Shown: positions 31,248 to 41,557, counted from the first letter of the stretch. The stretch: DNA of 64,000 nucleotides from Lysobacterales bacterium (GCA_022844165.1 JALHMH010000013.1:54045-118044), one strand, 5' to 3'. Made by a program: numbers and translations. The notes: generated by a model from the letters alone, not told the origin.

Positions 31248-31495
31248 GTCCTTGACGGAGACTGATCTCGACAAATGAGTCAAATTTTCTTAGGAGCGGC
31301 TTTAGCTTTTGCAGCCCCTTAAGTTAAGGGGGTGAGACGCGGCGCTGACACGCCGCAGGCGTGTGCCGAGTCGAACGCCCGGCGGCTGCGCCGCTGGGCC
31401 GGAAATGCGAAGCCCGGGTTGTGGGAAATACGGTGTCTGGCGAAGCCAACAATGCGCGTCGGTCTGAGGCAAAGCCTCGCCAGTGCTTTCGGTTC
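31248..31495 (+). repeat. Dispersed intergenic repeat copy R1 (about 250 bp, multi-hairpin)
   Basis: Very similar to the reverse complement of 49680-49923 and to 54104-54270; lies between convergent tonB and amylase genes. Confidence 0.85.
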
Positions 31496-31636
31496 TTGCG
31501 GCTGGCTTTCAGCCGTGATCGTGTTTGTGGCGCTGGCGTTGTCGGACCAAACTCATATCGCTTTTCAGACTGAGGCGAAGTCGCTTCATCTTCGCCGCAG
31601 AACAACAAGTCCTGCGATGAGTGATCCACATCGTTC

Positions 31637-33040
31637 TCAGCGCAACCACATGCGCGCGGTCCTGGCCGGCAAGCTGAACGTGTAGTTTGACGATGTGATG
31701 CGAACGGTGTGAGCACTCAACACATCGCGATAATCCGTGTGCCACCAAAGTACGCTGTTGTCCATCCCAACGTTCGCATTGACTGTCGAGGCGCATTTGT
31801 TGATGCCGACAATGCCACGGCTGCCACGGCGAAAAATCAGGTGACAGTCGCCATATGACAGCACTTGCATATCGCTCCCCTGAGCCGCGTTATGAAAGCG
31901 GATCATTGGTGTCAGATCGCTACGCCGATACGCATCTACCCATCGATTGTCGCCGCTCTCGTTGTTATCCGAATACAGCAGCGGTACGCCACCGTTACGC
32001 CCAAGAACGAACGAATAGGCAAGTTTCTCGTCAACAGGATCGAGCAGCAGATATCGAAAACCGCTGTTGTTCGGGATGTCGTGCGTGATTGTGAAGGTGA
32101 TGGCACGCGAGCCGGCCAACGCCTGACCATAAGCCCCGGGGTCGACCAATCGGCTCATGCTGCCGCCAAAACCGAACGCGCCACGAATCTGCGCAAACAA
32201 TGGAAAATCATATGCGCCATGGTCGGTACCATCCAGGTAAGGCTTCAGGAAGCGCTCGTATTCGGATTCGCCAGAACCACCTCCAGTGATCACTTCACCG
32301 AAGACGTGCACGCCTGACTTGATCGTCGGCGTCAGCACGCTGTTGATGTGGCTCAGGGTCATGTGTTTGGCGGCGTCGATGCGAAAGCCTGAAACTCCCA
32401 GACCCTTAAGCGCACTCAGATATGCCTGCTGTTGTTGAATCACCCAGGAATTGGCAATCAAGTCCGGCAGTCCAGCATCTCCGCCACCGCCGCATAGACG
32501 CCAGTTCTGCACTTGCCATACGTTGTTGTAGTCAGCGATACATTGCGTCGGCCCAAAGTCCCATTGCGACAAAAAATTGTTCGTCAGCGCTCCGAAAAGT
32601 CGCTGGTTACCCCAATAGGACGTGTTGGCAGCATAGGTATTGAGCACGCGTTGACCCGGGTAGTTAAGGTCGGAACGCTGAGCTGCTTCGTTCGCCATAT
32701 GGTTCAAGACGATGTCGGCATAGACCTTAACGCCATGGGTACGAAGCGCATTTGCCATCGCTCGAAAACTGTCTGTGTTCCCAAGCGGATGATCGATCAC
32801 TCGGTAGTCTTGTGGTTGATATCGGGCCCACCACGCACTGCCCTCACTCTTCAACGGCGGAGCGACGAGTACGCTTGCATAGCCGAGCTGACGGATCTCT
32901 TGAGCTCGCGCTTGTATGCGCGCATACGGCCAATTGAACGCATGGAGTACGACTTCCGCCTGGGCCACGCAGCTGGCAACCAACAAATGCGCGGCAACAA
33001 GAACTCGTGACCGCAGCGCAGTCAACATTTTGAATGTCAT
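31637..33040 (-). CDS. Secreted alpha-amylase family (GH13) protein
   Basis: Signal peptide; VKVYADIVLNHMANEA, GVSGFRIDAAKHM, HVFGEVI, TITHDIPNNSGF cover the GH13 conserved regions. Confidence 0.9.
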   Translation of the reverse strand: MTFKMLTALRSRVLVAAHLLVASCVAQAEVVLHAFNWPYARIQARAQEIRQLGYASVLVAPPLKSEGSAWWARYQPQDYRVIDHPLGNTDSFRAMANALRTHGVKVYADIVLNHMANEAAQRSDLNYPGQRVLNTYAANTSYWGNQRLFGALTNNFLSQWDFGPTQCIADYNNVWQVQNWRLCGGGGDAGLPDLIANSWVIQQQQAYLSALKGLGVSGFRIDAAKHMTLSHINSVLTPTIKSGVHVFGEVITGGGSGESEYERFLKPYLDGTDHGAYDFPLFAQIRGAFGFGGSMSRLVDPGAYGQALAGSRAITFTITHDIPNNSGFRYLLLDPVDEKLAYSFVLGRNGGVPLLYSDNNESGDNRWVDAYRRSDLTPMIRFHNAAQGSDMQVLSYGDCHLIFRRGSRGIVGINKCASTVNANVGMDNSVLWWHTDYRDVLSAHTVRITSSNYTFSLPARTARMWLR

Positions 33041-33180
33041 GATTTTCCCCGGACGATGGCGCTGACGCGGCTGCGTAGCGCGCGTCGGCAAGCTCCCCAG
33101 CGACCAACGCGGTGCAAATCGTAGTCGCATTCCATCGCGCAACACGATAGGTTGCAATCGTATTCAGATGTTTCGCCTGA

Positions 33181-33955
33181 TTAACCCGCATATTTCATGA
33201 GGGAACGCGGAAGATCGCGAAGGGTGAGAGCGAGCAAGCTTGCGCCGCATGCGGCGCGCTCGCTCGAACGGGTGGCGGCTGTGCCGCCACACCGGACTGA
33301 AGGCTGGCAAGCTTGCGCCGCATGCGGCGCGCTCGCTCGAACGGGTGGCGGCTGTGCCGCCACACCGGACTGAAGGCTGACGAGCTTGCGCCGCATGCGG
33401 CGCGCACGCTCGAACGGGTGGCGGCTGTGCCGCCACACCGGACTGAAGGCTGGCGAGCTTGCGCCGCGCGAGCTGCGCGCCAGACTGAACGACTGGCGGC
33501 TGCGCCGCCAGGCCGGACCTTTGCGCCGGAATCGAGGCGCGAGAAGGGTGAGAGCGGGCAAACTTGCGCCGCATGCGGCGCGCCAGCTCGAACGGGCGGC
33601 GGCTGCGCCGTTGCACTGGGCGGAATGGTTGACCCGGCCCGTCAGCGTAGCTGCCGGGCGCTCTGAGCATCGCGCGCTGCGCGCGCAAGCGATGCTCCTC
33701 GCCCATTGCGACGACGAGCTTTGAGTCGTCCGGCGCAAAGAACGAGCGAGGGTGAGGCGGGATTTCCGCCGCATGCGGCGCGCCGCCGAACGCCAGCGCA
33801 TGGATGCGCTGGCCGGAGGGGCGAAGCAGGAAGCGCAGCCGTGCTAGCGAGGAAATGGCAGCGGACAGCCTGTCATTCCAACCAATTCGAAGGTTCCGCG
33901 CCGTTACAACGAAATGAGGCCATTTCATCGCGACCTCATGAAATATGCGGGTTAA
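33181..33955. mobile_element. Putative non-autonomous TTAA-type element (MITE-like) with 22-bp terminal inverted repeats
   Basis: ttaacccgcatatttcatgagg (33181-33202) and its exact reverse complement cctcatgaaatatgcgggttaa (33934-33955); no credible transposase ORF inside; palindrome-rich interior. Confidence 0.65.
33236..33527. repeat. 73-bp tandem repeat array of two-hairpin units
   Basis: Unit starts at 33236, 33309, 33382 and 33455 (exact 73-bp spacing); each has GCGCCGCATGCGGCGC and a GGCGGC-loop-GCCGCC hairpin, the fourth diverged. Confidence 0.92.
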
Positions 33956-34040
33956 CGCACCCGCGATGATCATTGGCCGTTCCTGCGAACGCCTGGCCCA
34001 GGCTGGTCTGGACCACAGCCGCGCCAATTGAGGAACCGCA

Positions 34041-36824
34041 CTATGGCGTGAGTAAGCGTTGCAACTCTTCGGCCGCTCGCCGGAATTCAATGCTCGCTTG
34101 ACGTGCCATCCCGACAGTGTCGCGCAGCGTACCCGCACGCGCACCATGTTCGATCAACTTTGCCACGTCAGACAACGCCATCGCACCCAGGTTTGCGCTG
34201 GTCGATTTCAGCGAGTGCGCAGGTGCAATCATGGCCTGGACATCGCCTCGCTCCGCTGCTCCATTCAGGATCTTTAAGTTCGTTGGAGTGTCCTCAAGGT
34301 AGACCTTGACCAGCGACGTAAACTCGTTGCCCATCACATCGATCAGCTCATTGACGATTGCTTCGTTAATGGCGGGCGCTTGGGGCGTTAGCCGGACAGG
34401 CTCGCTTAGTCGCACTGGAACCGGCGCCGGCGAGGGGCCCGGAGCAGCCGGCGCAGGCTTAACCTCTTGCGCCGACACTCGCAACTCGGCCAGAACCGCA
34501 GGCTGCTCGATGGCTGCCGCAACGGTGGACCTGGTGGATTTTGGCATCCATTTGCGGATGGTTTGTTCGAGCAAGCCACGGTTAAGCGGTTTGCTCATGT
34601 AGTCGTCCATCCCAGAAGCGAGGCACTTCTCGCGATCCCCAGCCATCGCATTTGCAGTCATCGCGATGATCGGTATACGCGTCAGGCCCTTTTCCTGTTC
34701 AAGTGTGCGGCGCGATCGGGTCGAAGTGTAGCCGTCCATGACTGGCATTTGGCAATCCATGAGCACGACATCGAAACCGCCTCGACCCATCAGATCCAAT
34801 GCGTCTTTTCCGTTTTCAGCAATTTCGAACGTAATGCCGATCAACCCAAGCAGCCGTTGCGCAACCTGACGATTGACTGGATTGTCTTCAACCAGCAGGG
34901 CGTGACCACCCAGCTTACCGGTTTCAGTTCGCGCGCCGACATCAATCGGTGGCGCGGTATCTTGCCCCAGGCGCGCGGCCTCCTCCAGCAAGTTGAAGCG
35001 CCGCTCGCTACCTGCATCGACAAGCAGCGCCTTGTTTAATGCGCCCATGAGATCGGCATCGGTGAACTGCCGTTTGATCAACTGACTTCGGGCCGGGTCA
35101 TTGCCCAATTCAGCTGGCGGTGACTCCTCACCCTCGATATGAACCACCTTGAGCCGCTCAAGGACCGGCTCGCGACCGACGTTGCGATAGAGTGCCGGAG
35201 CTGTCGTGCGCATGCTGCCCAAATCAACAATGACCACATCGAATGCCCAGTTCTCGCCCAATGTGGCCGAAGACTTCAGTTTGCTCAATGCGTCTGCGGT
35301 GGTGTTCGTCGAAATCTGGCTCATGCCCCACATCTGGCATTGACCCGTGATTCGCTGCGTCAGCCGTTGATCTCCACTGACGATCAGCGCGCGGGCGCCG
35401 GCCAGATCTCGCCGATGGCTACTGACATCGCCCAGCGCTTTCAATAAGGGGACGCTGAACCAAAACACCGAACCCTTCCCGGGTTCGCTTTTCAGCCCAA
35501 TCTTCCCGCCCATGAGCTCAACGATTCGTTTGCAGATCACTAAGCCAAGGCCGGTGCCGCCGTAGTTGCGCGTGGTCGAAGTGTCGGCCTGCGAAAATGG
35601 CTGGAACAGCTTCTCGGCCTTCTCCGGCGAGATGCCAACCCCAGTGTCGCGGACTGCGAAAAGCACTTCGCTATGCGTTCGCGTTTCGCCGCGTTTGCTG
35701 ATTTGGATCGCGATAGAACCCTTGTCCGTGAACTTAACCCCATTGCTGACGAGATTTGACAGCACCTGACGCAAACGAACCGGGTCGCCACGGCACGCCA
35801 ATCGAACATTGGGATCGAAGCTGACTGAGATTTTCAGCCCTTTGTTCTCAGCGGAGCGCTCCATCAAGCGGAAGACCGAATCAACCACATCTTTGAGATT
35901 CAGTCCGACGCTCTCAAGCTCAAGCTTGTTGGCCTCAATCTTCGAGTAGTCGAGAATATCGTCGATGATCCTCAGCAGATGGCGAGCAGACGAGTACGCA
36001 GTATTCAAGTACTCACGTTGGTCGACTTCCAGTTTGGTATCACGCAGGATTTCGAGCAATGGAATGATGCCGTTGAGCGGCGTGCGCATTTCATGGCTCA
36101 TCGTTGCCAAAAATTCGCCCTTCGCCATGTTTGCGGCTTCTGCGGCCTGCCTGGCGCCTTCCATCTCCTTTTCGAGATTGCGCTGGCGTTCCAATTCACC
36201 GCGCAGCTGTGTCAGCTCCACAACGTCGATGGTGGTGGCCTGCACGACCCTCTCCACCGGCTGCGCGGATTCCACGATTTGGGGCGACTCTAAGACCGTT
36301 TCTCGGCTTACCAACCACCAATGGCCAGAGACGATCAGTGCTATCGCAGCGACGGCGATCAATCCACCTTCTGCGCCAAACAGCTGCCAGGCGCCAGGCA
36401 ATAGCAGCACGCTCAGAGCCGTGACCACAAGCCAAAGCTGCGAGTGAAACAACCAAATCACCGCCAATGCCAAACCCACCAATGCCAGATGCAAAGGCGA
36501 GTTGGCATGGACTTGACCAAGAACGAATGGAGCAGCGCCCCACTGCAGGGCGCCCGCTACCACCAACATCTGCGCAATCGAAGTGTTCGGTTCCGGCCCG
36601 CGCTCCGCCAGACGGCGCGCCCAGTAAGCCGCGCCAGCCGTGCCTAGCAGCAGAACACACCAAATCGCGATCCGTGTCGGTTCCGCAAAGCCAATCGACG
36701 CGTATGCCACCAGCAGCGACAAAACGCCAGAACAAAGACACCACCGGATCGCAGCATGCATCATGGTTTGACTGCGCTCATCAGGCTGAGCAGACCGCGA
36801 CTTCATTCGAAGCGCCAGCAACAT
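34041..36824 (-). CDS. Hybrid sensor histidine kinase with pseudo-REC, REC and C-terminal Hpt (GacS/BarA/RpfC-like architecture)
   Basis: N-terminal TM segments; [65 protein letters not shown]...[11 protein letters not shown]; Hpt [18 protein letters not shown]. Start uncertain (ORF opens at 36905). Confidence 0.93.
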   Translation of the reverse strand: MLLALRMKSRSAQPDERSQTMMHAAIRWCLCSGVLSLLVAYASIGFAEPTRIAIWCVLLLGTAGAAYWARRLAERGPEPNTSIAQMLVVAGALQWGAAPFVLGQVHANSPLHLALVGLALAVIWLFHSQLWLVVTALSVLLLPGAWQLFGAEGGLIAVAAIALIVSGHWWLVSRETVLESPQIVESAQPVERVVQATTIDVVELTQLRGELERQRNLEKEMEGARQAAEAANMAKGEFLATMSHEMRTPLNGIIPLLEILRDTKLEVDQREYLNTAYSSARHLLRIIDDILDYSKIEANKLELESVGLNLKDVVDSVFRLMERSAENKGLKISVSFDPNVRLACRGDPVRLRQVLSNLVSNGVKFTDKGSIAIQISKRGETRTHSEVLFAVRDTGVGISPEKAEKLFQPFSQADTSTTRNYGGTGLGLVICKRIVELMGGKIGLKSEPGKGSVFWFSVPLLKALGDVSSHRRDLAGARALIVSGDQRLTQRITGQCQMWGMSQISTNTTADALSKLKSSATLGENWAFDVVIVDLGSMRTTAPALYRNVGREPVLERLKVVHIEGEESPPAELGNDPARSQLIKRQFTDADLMGALNKALLVDAGSERRFNLLEEAARLGQDTAPPIDVGARTETGKLGGHALLVEDNPVNRQVAQRLLGLIGITFEIAENGKDALDLMGRGGFDVVLMDCQMPVMDGYTSTRSRRTLEQEKGLTRIPIIAMTANAMAGDREKCLASGMDDYMSKPLNRGLLEQTIRKWMPKSTRSTVAAAIEQPAVLAELRVSAQEVKPAPAAPGPSPAPVPVRLSEPVRLTPQAPAINEAIVNELIDVMGNEFTSLVKVYLEDTPTNLKILNGAAERGDVQAMIAPAHSLKSTSANLGAMALSDVAKLIEHGARAGTLRDTVGMARQASIEFRRAAEELQRLLTP

Positions 36825-36849
36825 CGATGGTTCCACACATACCCCCGTT

Positions 36850-39558
36850 TTACAGTGCTGATGCGCTGAAGTCGAAACCGAGATCGGTTCCTGGTTGCTG
36901 AACAAAATTACCTTGAATGAGGTCTACACCCAAAGTCCAGAGTGTGGCTGCGCTCTGCGCATTTTCCACTTTCGCAGCAATCACATACTTACCGCCATCG
37001 TGTGCTGCACGAATGAGCGTCCGCAACTCATCGGACGCGTAATTACCGTTGCCCGTCGTGTACTTGTCTGCCAGTTTCAGAAAGTCTGCGCTAAGTACGC
37101 TCAACAACTGCAGAGCGGTCAGGCTGCCGTCGAACTCATCAACCACCACCCGCACGCCGAGCTTGCGAACCGACTCAAAAAACGCCAGCGCTTCGCGCAT
37201 ACTCGACAACACATCGCTCAATTTCACTTCGAGCACGACCGCATCCGGTGCAATGCGTCTGGTTTCCAGTTGCTGTCTGAGCCATGGAATGCGTTCGGCA
37301 TCCATCGTGCTTTCGACACACTGGTTAATGAACAAGCGCACTGGTCGTCCCTGGCGCTTGCGATCCTCGATAATTCGCAAACATTGCGCCAGGCACCATC
37401 GGTCGATAGCCACCACCAACCCTGCGGAACGAGCTGCATCAAGGACCTGCGCCGCGCCGATCATGTCGCCGCCTTCGGAGCGCATTCGCAGCAGCACCTC
37501 ATACTGTTCCTCACCGGTGGAATGCAACGAGACGATCGGTTGGAACAACAGTTGCAACTGATCGCCATCTAAGGCCGCGCGAACTGCATCTGCGAGCGTA
37601 GAACCCTCGCTCGCCTCATGCACATGAACCGCGACTCCTGTCGGTAACTGCCGGGCTCGCACGGATGCCCGTTCGGCCGCATTGAGCATATCGGCCGCGT
37701 CGGCAAGGTGCGTCGAGAACGGCGCGACGCCGATGCGCGCAGCAACACGCACGCTGTGCTGGTCGACTTCCACCATATCCTGAGCCAGCTTGGCGACGAT
37801 GGACGCTGCTAACGACTGAAGCGCCGGCAGCGCCCGCGCGCTGCTCAACAACACGAAACTCGAATCGCCATAACGCGTGGCCAGTTCGTTTTCTTGAGTA
37901 AAACTGGCGATCGTTGCGCCAAGTTGCCGCAGGACAGGCTCGTAGACGGCCAAGCCGCGTTGCTCCCGCAACTTCTGCATCCCTTCAATATCGATAAAGA
38001 GGATGCCGCCGTGTTGTTGGCTGCGATCATCAACATTGAGCAACTCGTTGAGTCGGTCAATGAGATAGGTTCGATAATACAAGCCGGTCGTGCTGTCGCG
38101 CGGATCGACGGTCTTTCGCCTTGCCATCTGACGCGCGCGTCTGGCACGGTTATTGACGGCTGAGATCAGGTGTTTGGGGCGAATCGGCTTCGCCAGGAAA
38201 TCGTCCCCTCCTGCGGAAAGTGCCTCGAAGTGCTTCTCGGAGTCTTGTTCGCCCGACAAAAAGACAATTGGCGTATTGATGAACTGTTCGCGCTCGCGAA
38301 TGATCGATGTCAGCTCCATGCCTGAGATATTGGGCATGTACAAATCCATCAAGATCAAATCGGGTTTGAAGCGTTCCAGTCGATCCAGCGTTTCGAGCGG
38401 ATCGGTGATCGCCAGAGTCTCGAACCCGGCTTTGCGCAGGACCGATTCGGCGAAGATCGCCTGACTGCGGTCGTCCTCAACAATCATGACCTTGAATGGA
38501 TCGGAGGTTGTCAGCTCCAACAACTCGCGAGCTCTTTTTGTTGCGTCTTTCGCGGAAATCGGCAAAGGGATGAAGAGATCCGCACCTGCGCGCATTGCCT
38601 TGAGCCTTGCAGCGAGATCGTTCTCGACCGAAAACGTCAGGAGCGGGATCTTAAGTTGAGTACTTGCGCGAACACGCTTGATAAACTCACCCAGGTGTTC
38701 GAGTTGCTCGAAGAAACTTGCATCGATGACCACTGCCTCTGCCGTCAACGACCCTAACGCTTCCTTGAGTTCCTCAGAAGAACTCAAGCGTTCCACCTGG
38801 AAATTCAGCTCCAGCAAATGGTGTGACAATTCTCTTGCAAACGGCGCGACATCCGAAAGATAGAAAATTCGACCGGCAACCGTCTGTCGCTCCGGCTTCT
38901 CGGAAATAGGATGAGGTGCGGCGTTCGCAGCCGCGGGCGCAACGTTGGCGTCGAGTCCGAACACGCTCGTTGCATTGACGATTTGTGCAGGCGCATCAAG
39001 TCGCAGCCCCGGCGGCTCGGGATCGCCCAAGACCCACTCTTTGGGCGGCGCGATGGTCAATCGCGCAGGCGCTGTCCCATGCGTTTCGCTGGTGATCAGC
39101 GAAATATCGCTTTGGCTGAAGCGACGCCAGCAATCCTCGGGTGGGCGCAGGAACAATGGGACGTTTGAGCCAGCCAGCTTGTCCGGCGGGGCAACGACGA
39201 AATCGCGCGGGTTGCGGATTTGCGGCGCTGGCGGGTTGGCGACTTCGATCAACCCATCGAGCAGCAGGGCAATCTGTTGCTTGTCGGCGCTCTCGGGCAA
39301 ACGCAGTTGTTTGATCAAGGGTTCGAGCGCCCGCTCGATCTGAAACAACTTTTCACTTCCGTCCACCAGACCGTAGCGTCCAGCAGCGCCCGCCAACCCC
39401 TGCACGTCCTGATACAACAGTGTGACCGTATTGACGTCCCAATCGCCCTTGCAAATCCGCAGTCCTCGCTTGCGAATGGCCTCTGCGCGGCGCGGCAAGT
39501 GCTTCAGGAACGCCTGACGCAATTCGGCATGGTGTTGGGATTCGTCCTTCGGCAGCAC
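36850..39558 (-). CDS. Response regulator with degenerate GGDEF and EAL domains (FimX-like)
   Basis: REC FKVMIVEDDRSQAIFAESVL...LILMDLYMPNISGME; GGDEF replaced by ATRYGDSSFVLL; EAL replaced by YEVLLRM; DDFGTG replaced by DEFDGS; C-terminus VDLIQGNFVQQPGTDLGFDFS. Confidence 0.88.
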   Translation of the reverse strand: MLPKDESQHHAELRQAFLKHLPRRAEAIRKRGLRICKGDWDVNTVTLLYQDVQGLAGAAGRYGLVDGSEKLFQIERALEPLIKQLRLPESADKQQIALLLDGLIEVANPPAPQIRNPRDFVVAPPDKLAGSNVPLFLRPPEDCWRRFSQSDISLITSETHGTAPARLTIAPPKEWVLGDPEPPGLRLDAPAQIVNATSVFGLDANVAPAAANAAPHPISEKPERQTVAGRIFYLSDVAPFARELSHHLLELNFQVERLSSSEELKEALGSLTAEAVVIDASFFEQLEHLGEFIKRVRASTQLKIPLLTFSVENDLAARLKAMRAGADLFIPLPISAKDATKRARELLELTTSDPFKVMIVEDDRSQAIFAESVLRKAGFETLAITDPLETLDRLERFKPDLILMDLYMPNISGMELTSIIREREQFINTPIVFLSGEQDSEKHFEALSAGGDDFLAKPIRPKHLISAVNNRARRARQMARRKTVDPRDSTTGLYYRTYLIDRLNELLNVDDRSQQHGGILFIDIEGMQKLREQRGLAVYEPVLRQLGATIASFTQENELATRYGDSSFVLLSSARALPALQSLAASIVAKLAQDMVEVDQHSVRVAARIGVAPFSTHLADAADMLNAAERASVRARQLPTGVAVHVHEASEGSTLADAVRAALDGDQLQLLFQPIVSLHSTGEEQYEVLLRMRSEGGDMIGAAQVLDAARSAGLVVAIDRWCLAQCLRIIEDRKRQGRPVRLFINQCVESTMDAERIPWLRQQLETRRIAPDAVVLEVKLSDVLSSMREALAFFESVRKLGVRVVVDEFDGSLTALQLLSVLSADFLKLADKYTTGNGNYASDELRTLIRAAHDGGKYVIAAKVENAQSAATLWTLGVDLIQGNFVQQPGTDLGFDFSASAL

Positions 39559-39718
39559 GGCGATCTCGATTCACGACCAAGCTCAAAACTATAACGCGAT
39601 GCACGCTTCATATGACTGCCCATCGCGATTGTTTGCCGATCTGGAACGACCCTCGAACACGGACCCCCATCGACCCGTTGCCAACGGCATACTCGCGCCT
39701 CTTTGAAAGGGCATCTAC

Positions 39719-40456
39719 ATGGCGGCAGCTGCGCCCAGGCTCATCGTTGTCGAAAATGACCCATCGCGGCTCTGGCGCGTCAGGATAGTCTTGGCGGCGA
39801 TCTGGATCGGCTCATTGCTTGCCGTGTACTACTGGGTGAGGGCGACCAGCACGCCGGGCCTGGCGACGGCACAGGCCGACCTGAGATCCGTGAAGTCCGA
39901 ACTGCGCGTGGCGCTTGAGCAAGTGGATCTGCTCAAGCAGGAAGTTGCCAGGCATCAACGGGGCGAGCAGGTGGCAGAGTCCGCACAATCCGAACTCCAG
40001 GCATCGCTGTCAGCCCGGCAGGATGAGATCGCTTCTTTGCGTGCCGACTTGAACTTCTTCGAGCGGCTTATGGAAGGTGGCCAGCAACGACCGGGGCTGG
40101 CCATCCATAGCCTGCAGATCGCGCGAGGCAACGATCCACGCGCATTTCAGTTTTCGCTGACGCTCAGCCAGAATCTCAAGCGCAACCGGCCGGCGGCGGG
40201 TATCGCGAGCATCAGCATTAGCGGCGCTCAAGGCGACAAGAGCGAGCGGCTGTCGTTGTCGCAGCTCGGGCACGAAGGCGATGCACTGAAATTCAGCTTC
40301 AAGTATTTTCAACAGCTGGCGGGTTTGGTCACGCTGCCCGAGAACTTTAGACCCATGGCTATTCGAGTGCGACTAAACCCTGAGGATGGGGTCGTCGTCG
40401 AACGCGAATTTGTTTGGGCGGACGTTTTGGATTCAGCCGAAAAAGAGGACATCTGA
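39719..40456 (+). CDS. Membrane-anchored coiled-coil protein of unknown function (DUF6776-like)
   Basis: TM IVLAAIWIGSLLAVYYWVRA followed by heptad-rich SVKSELRVALEQVDLLKQEVARHQ; directly upstream of the bactofilin gene. Confidence 0.65.
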   Translation: MAAAAPRLIVVENDPSRLWRVRIVLAAIWIGSLLAVYYWVRATSTPGLATAQADLRSVKSELRVALEQVDLLKQEVARHQRGEQVAESAQSELQASLSARQDEIASLRADLNFFERLMEGGQQRPGLAIHSLQIARGNDPRAFQFSLTLSQNLKRNRPAAGIASISISGAQGDKSERLSLSQLGHEGDALKFSFKYFQQLAGLVTLPENFRPMAIRVRLNPEDGVVVEREFVWADVLDSAEKEDI

Positions 40457-40863
40457 TGTTTGGGGACAAGAAAGCCGTTAAGTCGAGTGTGAGCCCAACA
40501 GCCATTGAGTGCCTGATCGGCGAGAGGATGTCGATTGTAGGTGACGTCACTTTTGCGGGCGGCCTGCAAATCGAGGGCAAGCTCAAAGGGACGCTACGGG
40601 CAGACGACAGCAATGACGCTTTCGTCAAATTGAATGATCGCGGTCGGGTCGAAGGCGAAATTCACGCGCCTCAGGCGGAAATTCATGGCGAATTAATCGG
40701 CGACGTAGTCGCCGATCGCTTGCAGCTTGGCAGTAGTGCGCGAGTCCGTGGCAACGTCTTCTATCGAGTCCTGGAGATGGCTGCCGGCGCCCAGGTCAAT
40801 GGCCAGATGGTTCACCAGGACGAACCACAGAAACAACTTCCCAAACCAGATCCATCGAACTAA
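40456..40863 (+). CDS. Bactofilin (polymer-forming cytoskeletal protein)
   Basis: IGERMSIVGDVTFAGGLQIEGKLKGTLRA...GRVEGEIHAPQAEIHGELIGDVVADRLQLGSSARVRGNVFYRVLEMAAGAQVNG. Confidence 0.92.
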   Translation: MFGDKKAVKSSVSPTAIECLIGERMSIVGDVTFAGGLQIEGKLKGTLRADDSNDAFVKLNDRGRVEGEIHAPQAEIHGELIGDVVADRLQLGSSARVRGNVFYRVLEMAAGAQVNGQMVHQDEPQKQLPKPDPSN

Positions 40864-40874
40864 AGCGATGCCCG

Positions 40875-41207
40875 TCAAACCGAAAATGAGCTTCCGCAGC
40901 CGCATGTGCTCTTGGCATTCGGATTGCGGATCGTGAACTGCGCGCCGGTCAGCGACTCAGCGTAATCGACAGACGCGCCGGCCAGGTATTGCAGGCTGAT
41001 TGGGTCAACGAGCAACGTCACACCGTCGGTCTTGACAGCGATATCATCGTCAGCACCATCCTCCTCAAAACTAAAGCCGTATTGAAACCCAGAACATCCT
41101 CCCCCTTGGATGTACACGCGCAGCTTCAATTCGGCATTCCCCTCTTCCACCATCAATTCGCGCACTTTGCGAGCAGCGGCGGGTGTAAATTGCAAGTCGT
41201 CGGTCAT
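40875..41207 (-). CDS. erpA: Iron-sulfur cluster insertion protein ErpA
   Basis: [23 protein letters not shown] and [12 protein letters not shown]-type scaffold cysteines. Confidence 0.95.
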   Translation of the reverse strand: MTDDLQFTPAAARKVRELMVEEGNAELKLRVYIQGGGCSGFQYGFSFEEDGADDDIAVKTDGVTLLVDPISLQYLAGASVDYAESLTGAQFTIRNPNAKSTCGCGSSFSV

Positions 41208-41461
41208 GGCTGTCAGACCTTATGGCAGTGTCTTCAGTATAGCGCCCGCACGTCAATGAACTGCGTCCGTCAGCAAGTACAGCGCCGAATACGCAAAGTC
41301 ATGGCCGCATGCCGGCCCCAACGCAGCACTCAGGCCCAACCGTCTGGAAACTGCTCCAACAACTTTTGGGACACCACGCTCTGAACGCAATTCGATTGCC
41401 GATTGACATCGAACGAGGCACTCGTCTAGCCTGCGCGGCTCTTGACGGGAAGATTCGTCAA

Positions 41462-41546
<85 letters not shown>

Positions 41547-41557
41547 TGTTTGACTGG

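Noticed and set aside
31361-31573. Small ORFs in repeat R1 (70-130 aa)
   Set aside because: They read through hairpin-forming intergenic repeat; copies at other loci do not preserve a common reading frame.
33236-33527. CRISPR array
   Set aside because: Units repeat as a whole with no unique spacers, contain internal palindromes, and no cas genes are present.
33164-34147. Long minus-strand ORFs (327, 206 and 70 aa) with repeated RRMRRKLASLQSGVAAQPP peptides
   Set aside because: They come from the 73-bp tandem array, which is not a multiple of 3 and lacks stops in all frames; composition is Arg/Ala-rich and the ORF spans terminal inverted repeats. No protein family resemblance.
34041-39558. 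RpfC/RpfG-type diffusible-factor system
   Set aside because: The neighbour is not an HD-GYP regulator and no RpfF-like synthase is present; the kinase is better described as a GacS/BarA-type hybrid.
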